Below are positions 22,873 to 24,040 of a stretch of DNA of 24,040 nucleotides, one piece after another. Under the pieces are notes generated by a model. The model searched no databases. It saw only the letters and a program-made list of their open reading frames with translations, and was not told where the DNA came from. This stretch comes from Cetobacterium sp. UBA6069 (lineage in GTDB: Bacteria; Fusobacteriota; Fusobacteriia; Fusobacteriales; Fusobacteriaceae), in NCBI GenBank assembly GCA_002428805.1, contig DIXX01000047.1:71319-95358 (forward strand). Reading direction: 5' to 3'. The position numbers were made by a program, and so were the translations under genes. The first letter of the stretch is position 1. Each line of letters opens with the position of its first letter.

Positions 22873-24040
22873 TTAATTTATTATACAATCTAAATGTATC
22901 GTTATATTTTTTACCAATGGAAAATCCTGTTTTATCGAATTCTCTAAATCATCGGCTATTTTATGAGCTCTATAGAGACTCATGTCTTTAGGCATTCTTA
23001 TGTGAAATTCTAAAAAGATTTTATCCCCAGATTTTCTCATCGTCAAGTCATGAACATTTTTTATTTCTGTATTCTCATTGATATATTTTTTAATCTCATC
23101 TAAAAACTCAGTATCTTGTTTATCTAAAATCGTGTCCGTTATATCCAAAATAACATGTACTCCCTCTTTAAAAATTAAAACAGAAACTAGAATACTTATT
23201 ATCAAATCAAATACGGGATTTATAACTATTGATAATCCAATACCTAAAACAACTCCTAGTGACGAAAATATATCATTTCTGCTATCTTTTGCATCAGCTA
23301 TTAAAGCTCTATTTTCAGTTTCAATTCCAACCCTCATTTTTTGTTTGTACATAAAATACTTTACAAGAGATGAAAAAAGTGCAAAATATATTGCAACAGT
23401 TGATGGAACCTCTCTCTTCTCTCCAGACAATAGCAGTTCAATTCCACCTTTTCCAAGTTCAAATGCAGTCAAAATCATAAATATCCCCATAACCACACCT
23501 ATCACACTCTCTATCTTTTCGTGACCAAAGGGATGGGCATCATCTTCTGGCATATTGCTAAAATGAATCCCTAATAAAATTCCAGTTGACGTAACAACAT
23601 CTGACAATGAATTAAATCCATCCGCTAACAAAGCTCTTGAATTAGATATCGTTCCAAAACCTATTTTAGTTACCGCTAAGATTATGTTCCATAATATTGA
23701 CGATATAACTGTTTTTTGCCCCTCTTTTTTTCTAGAATCTTTCTCTTCTAAATTTTTCAGAAGGTATACTTCATCTTCATTTTTTTCAAAACCTATTTTT
23801 ATTAAAAAATTACAAATTTCCCTCGGATTATCTACGATTAAACTTCCTTTTTTTATTTCAGTATTAACTATAAAAAAAATAAGTTTTTTACCATAGGATT
23901 TAAATCGTTCATCTTTTTTTACAAAAATTCTATTCAAAAAATAATCTTTATTTTCTTTCGTTAAAAAAGCATATCCTATAATTTCATCCTTAATTTCAAT
24001 AACAAAAAATAAATCACCTTTTTTCAGTTTTTTTTCAAAG
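22873..24040 (-). CDS. GNAT-like domain fused to a cation diffusion facilitator (5' end outside the window)
   Basis: The frame is open to the right edge, giving 388 visible residues. The last ~290 are a CDF metal exporter: six membrane helices, A-L-L-A-D-G-F-N-S-L-S-D in helix 2, H-P-F-G-H-E-K-I-E-S, A-L-I-A-D-A-K-D-S-R-N-D in helix 5 and a C-terminal cytoplasmic domain. The transport-site residues read N-x3-D and D-x3-D, the pattern linked to Mn2+ exporters rather than the His/Asp Zn2+ type. The first ~95 residues resemble a GNAT acetyltransferase: I-G-Y-A-F-L, N-R-I-F-V-K-K-D-E-R-F-K-S-Y-G-K-K-L, then N-F-L-I-K-I-G-F. The TTG at 23937 has no ribosome site and falls inside the GNAT part, so it is not the start. 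Confidence 0.85.
   Translation of the reverse strand, partial: FEKKLKKGDLFFVIEIKDEIIGYAFLTKENKDYFLNRIFVKKDERFKSYGKKLIFFIVNTEIKKGSLIVDNPREICNFLIKIGFEKNEDEVYLLKNLEEKDSRKKEGQKTVISSILWNIILAVTKIGFGTISNSRALLADGFNSLSDVVTSTGILLGIHFSNMPEDDAHPFGHEKIESVIGVVMGIFMILTAFELGKGGIELLLSGEKREVPSTVAIYFALFSSLVKYFMYKQKMRVGIETENRALIADAKDSRNDIFSSLGVVLGIGLSIVINPVFDLIISILVSVLIFKEGVHVILDITDTILDKQDTEFLDEIKKYINENTEIKNVHDLTMRKSGDKIFLEFHIRMPKDMSLYRAHKIADDLENSIKQDFPLVKNITIHLDCIIN

Noticed and set aside
23078..23524. 148-codon plus-strand open frame opposite the CDF gene
   Set aside because: It is a shadow of a well-supported membrane protein gene; its composition reflects complementary codons.
1..24040. CRISPR arrays, prophage or insertion-sequence remnants, toxin-antitoxin or defence islands
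   Set aside because: No regularly spaced repeats, transposase or integrase motifs, or terminal inverted repeats were seen; all long frames fit chromosomal housekeeping or transport genes.

Overview
The window is about 24 kb of very AT-rich DNA (poly-A/T tracts in every intergenic gap) with a diderm, anaerobic gene set: an outer-membrane Tsx-type channel with a C-terminal Phe, a periplasmic sugar-binding protein with a signal peptide, and an oxygen-independent ribonucleotide reductase. Together with Clostridia-like codon use and strong GGAGG ribosome sites, this suggests a member of the Fusobacteriota (Cetobacterium, Fusobacterium or Ilyobacter type). The genus is inferred from gene content only. 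No insertion sequences, prophage genes, CRISPR arrays, tRNAs or rRNAs were seen.

Layout, left to right. (1) 1-1690: the 3' part of a MATE exporter, a 79-residue unknown protein and mscL. (2) 1689-6085, minus strand: an EutH-family permease with an M20 amidohydrolase, a nitronate monooxygenase/FabK-like flavoprotein behind a tandem palindromic operator, and yvcK. (3) 6199-8414, plus strand: a CobD-like PLP enzyme, a Tsx-type channel and a small acidic protein, closed by a strong terminator. (4) 8446-9837, minus strand: an aminopeptidase P. (5) 9838-12955: a 364-base regulatory gap with two NrdR boxes exactly 32 bases apart, then nrdD-nrdG. (6) 12967-16564, minus strand: mglBAC sugar ABC transporter. 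(7) 16641-17624, minus strand: a divergent DprA-like protein. (8) 17705-19309, plus strand: a promoter, a structured RNA leader with its own terminator and a plausible antiterminator, and a YjiH-family membrane protein. (9) 19320-20645, minus strand: a second MATE exporter with an inverted repeat inside its promoter. (10) 20788-21571: a secreted Bax-like glucosaminidase. (11) 21580-24040, minus strand: a YnjE-type triple-rhodanese and a cation diffusion facilitator that is fused at its N-terminus to a GNAT-like domain and runs off the right edge.

Most gene pairs that converge share one bidirectional intrinsic terminator (near 1670, 8432, 12937, 19294 and 21558). Most of the window is ordinary housekeeping and transport. 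The two best candidates for something new are the riboswitch-like leader at about 17740-17898, which I could not assign to a known class, and the GNAT-CDF fusion at the right edge. The EutH plus M20 pair outside any ethanolamine operon and the tandem operator at 5031-5059 are also worth following.
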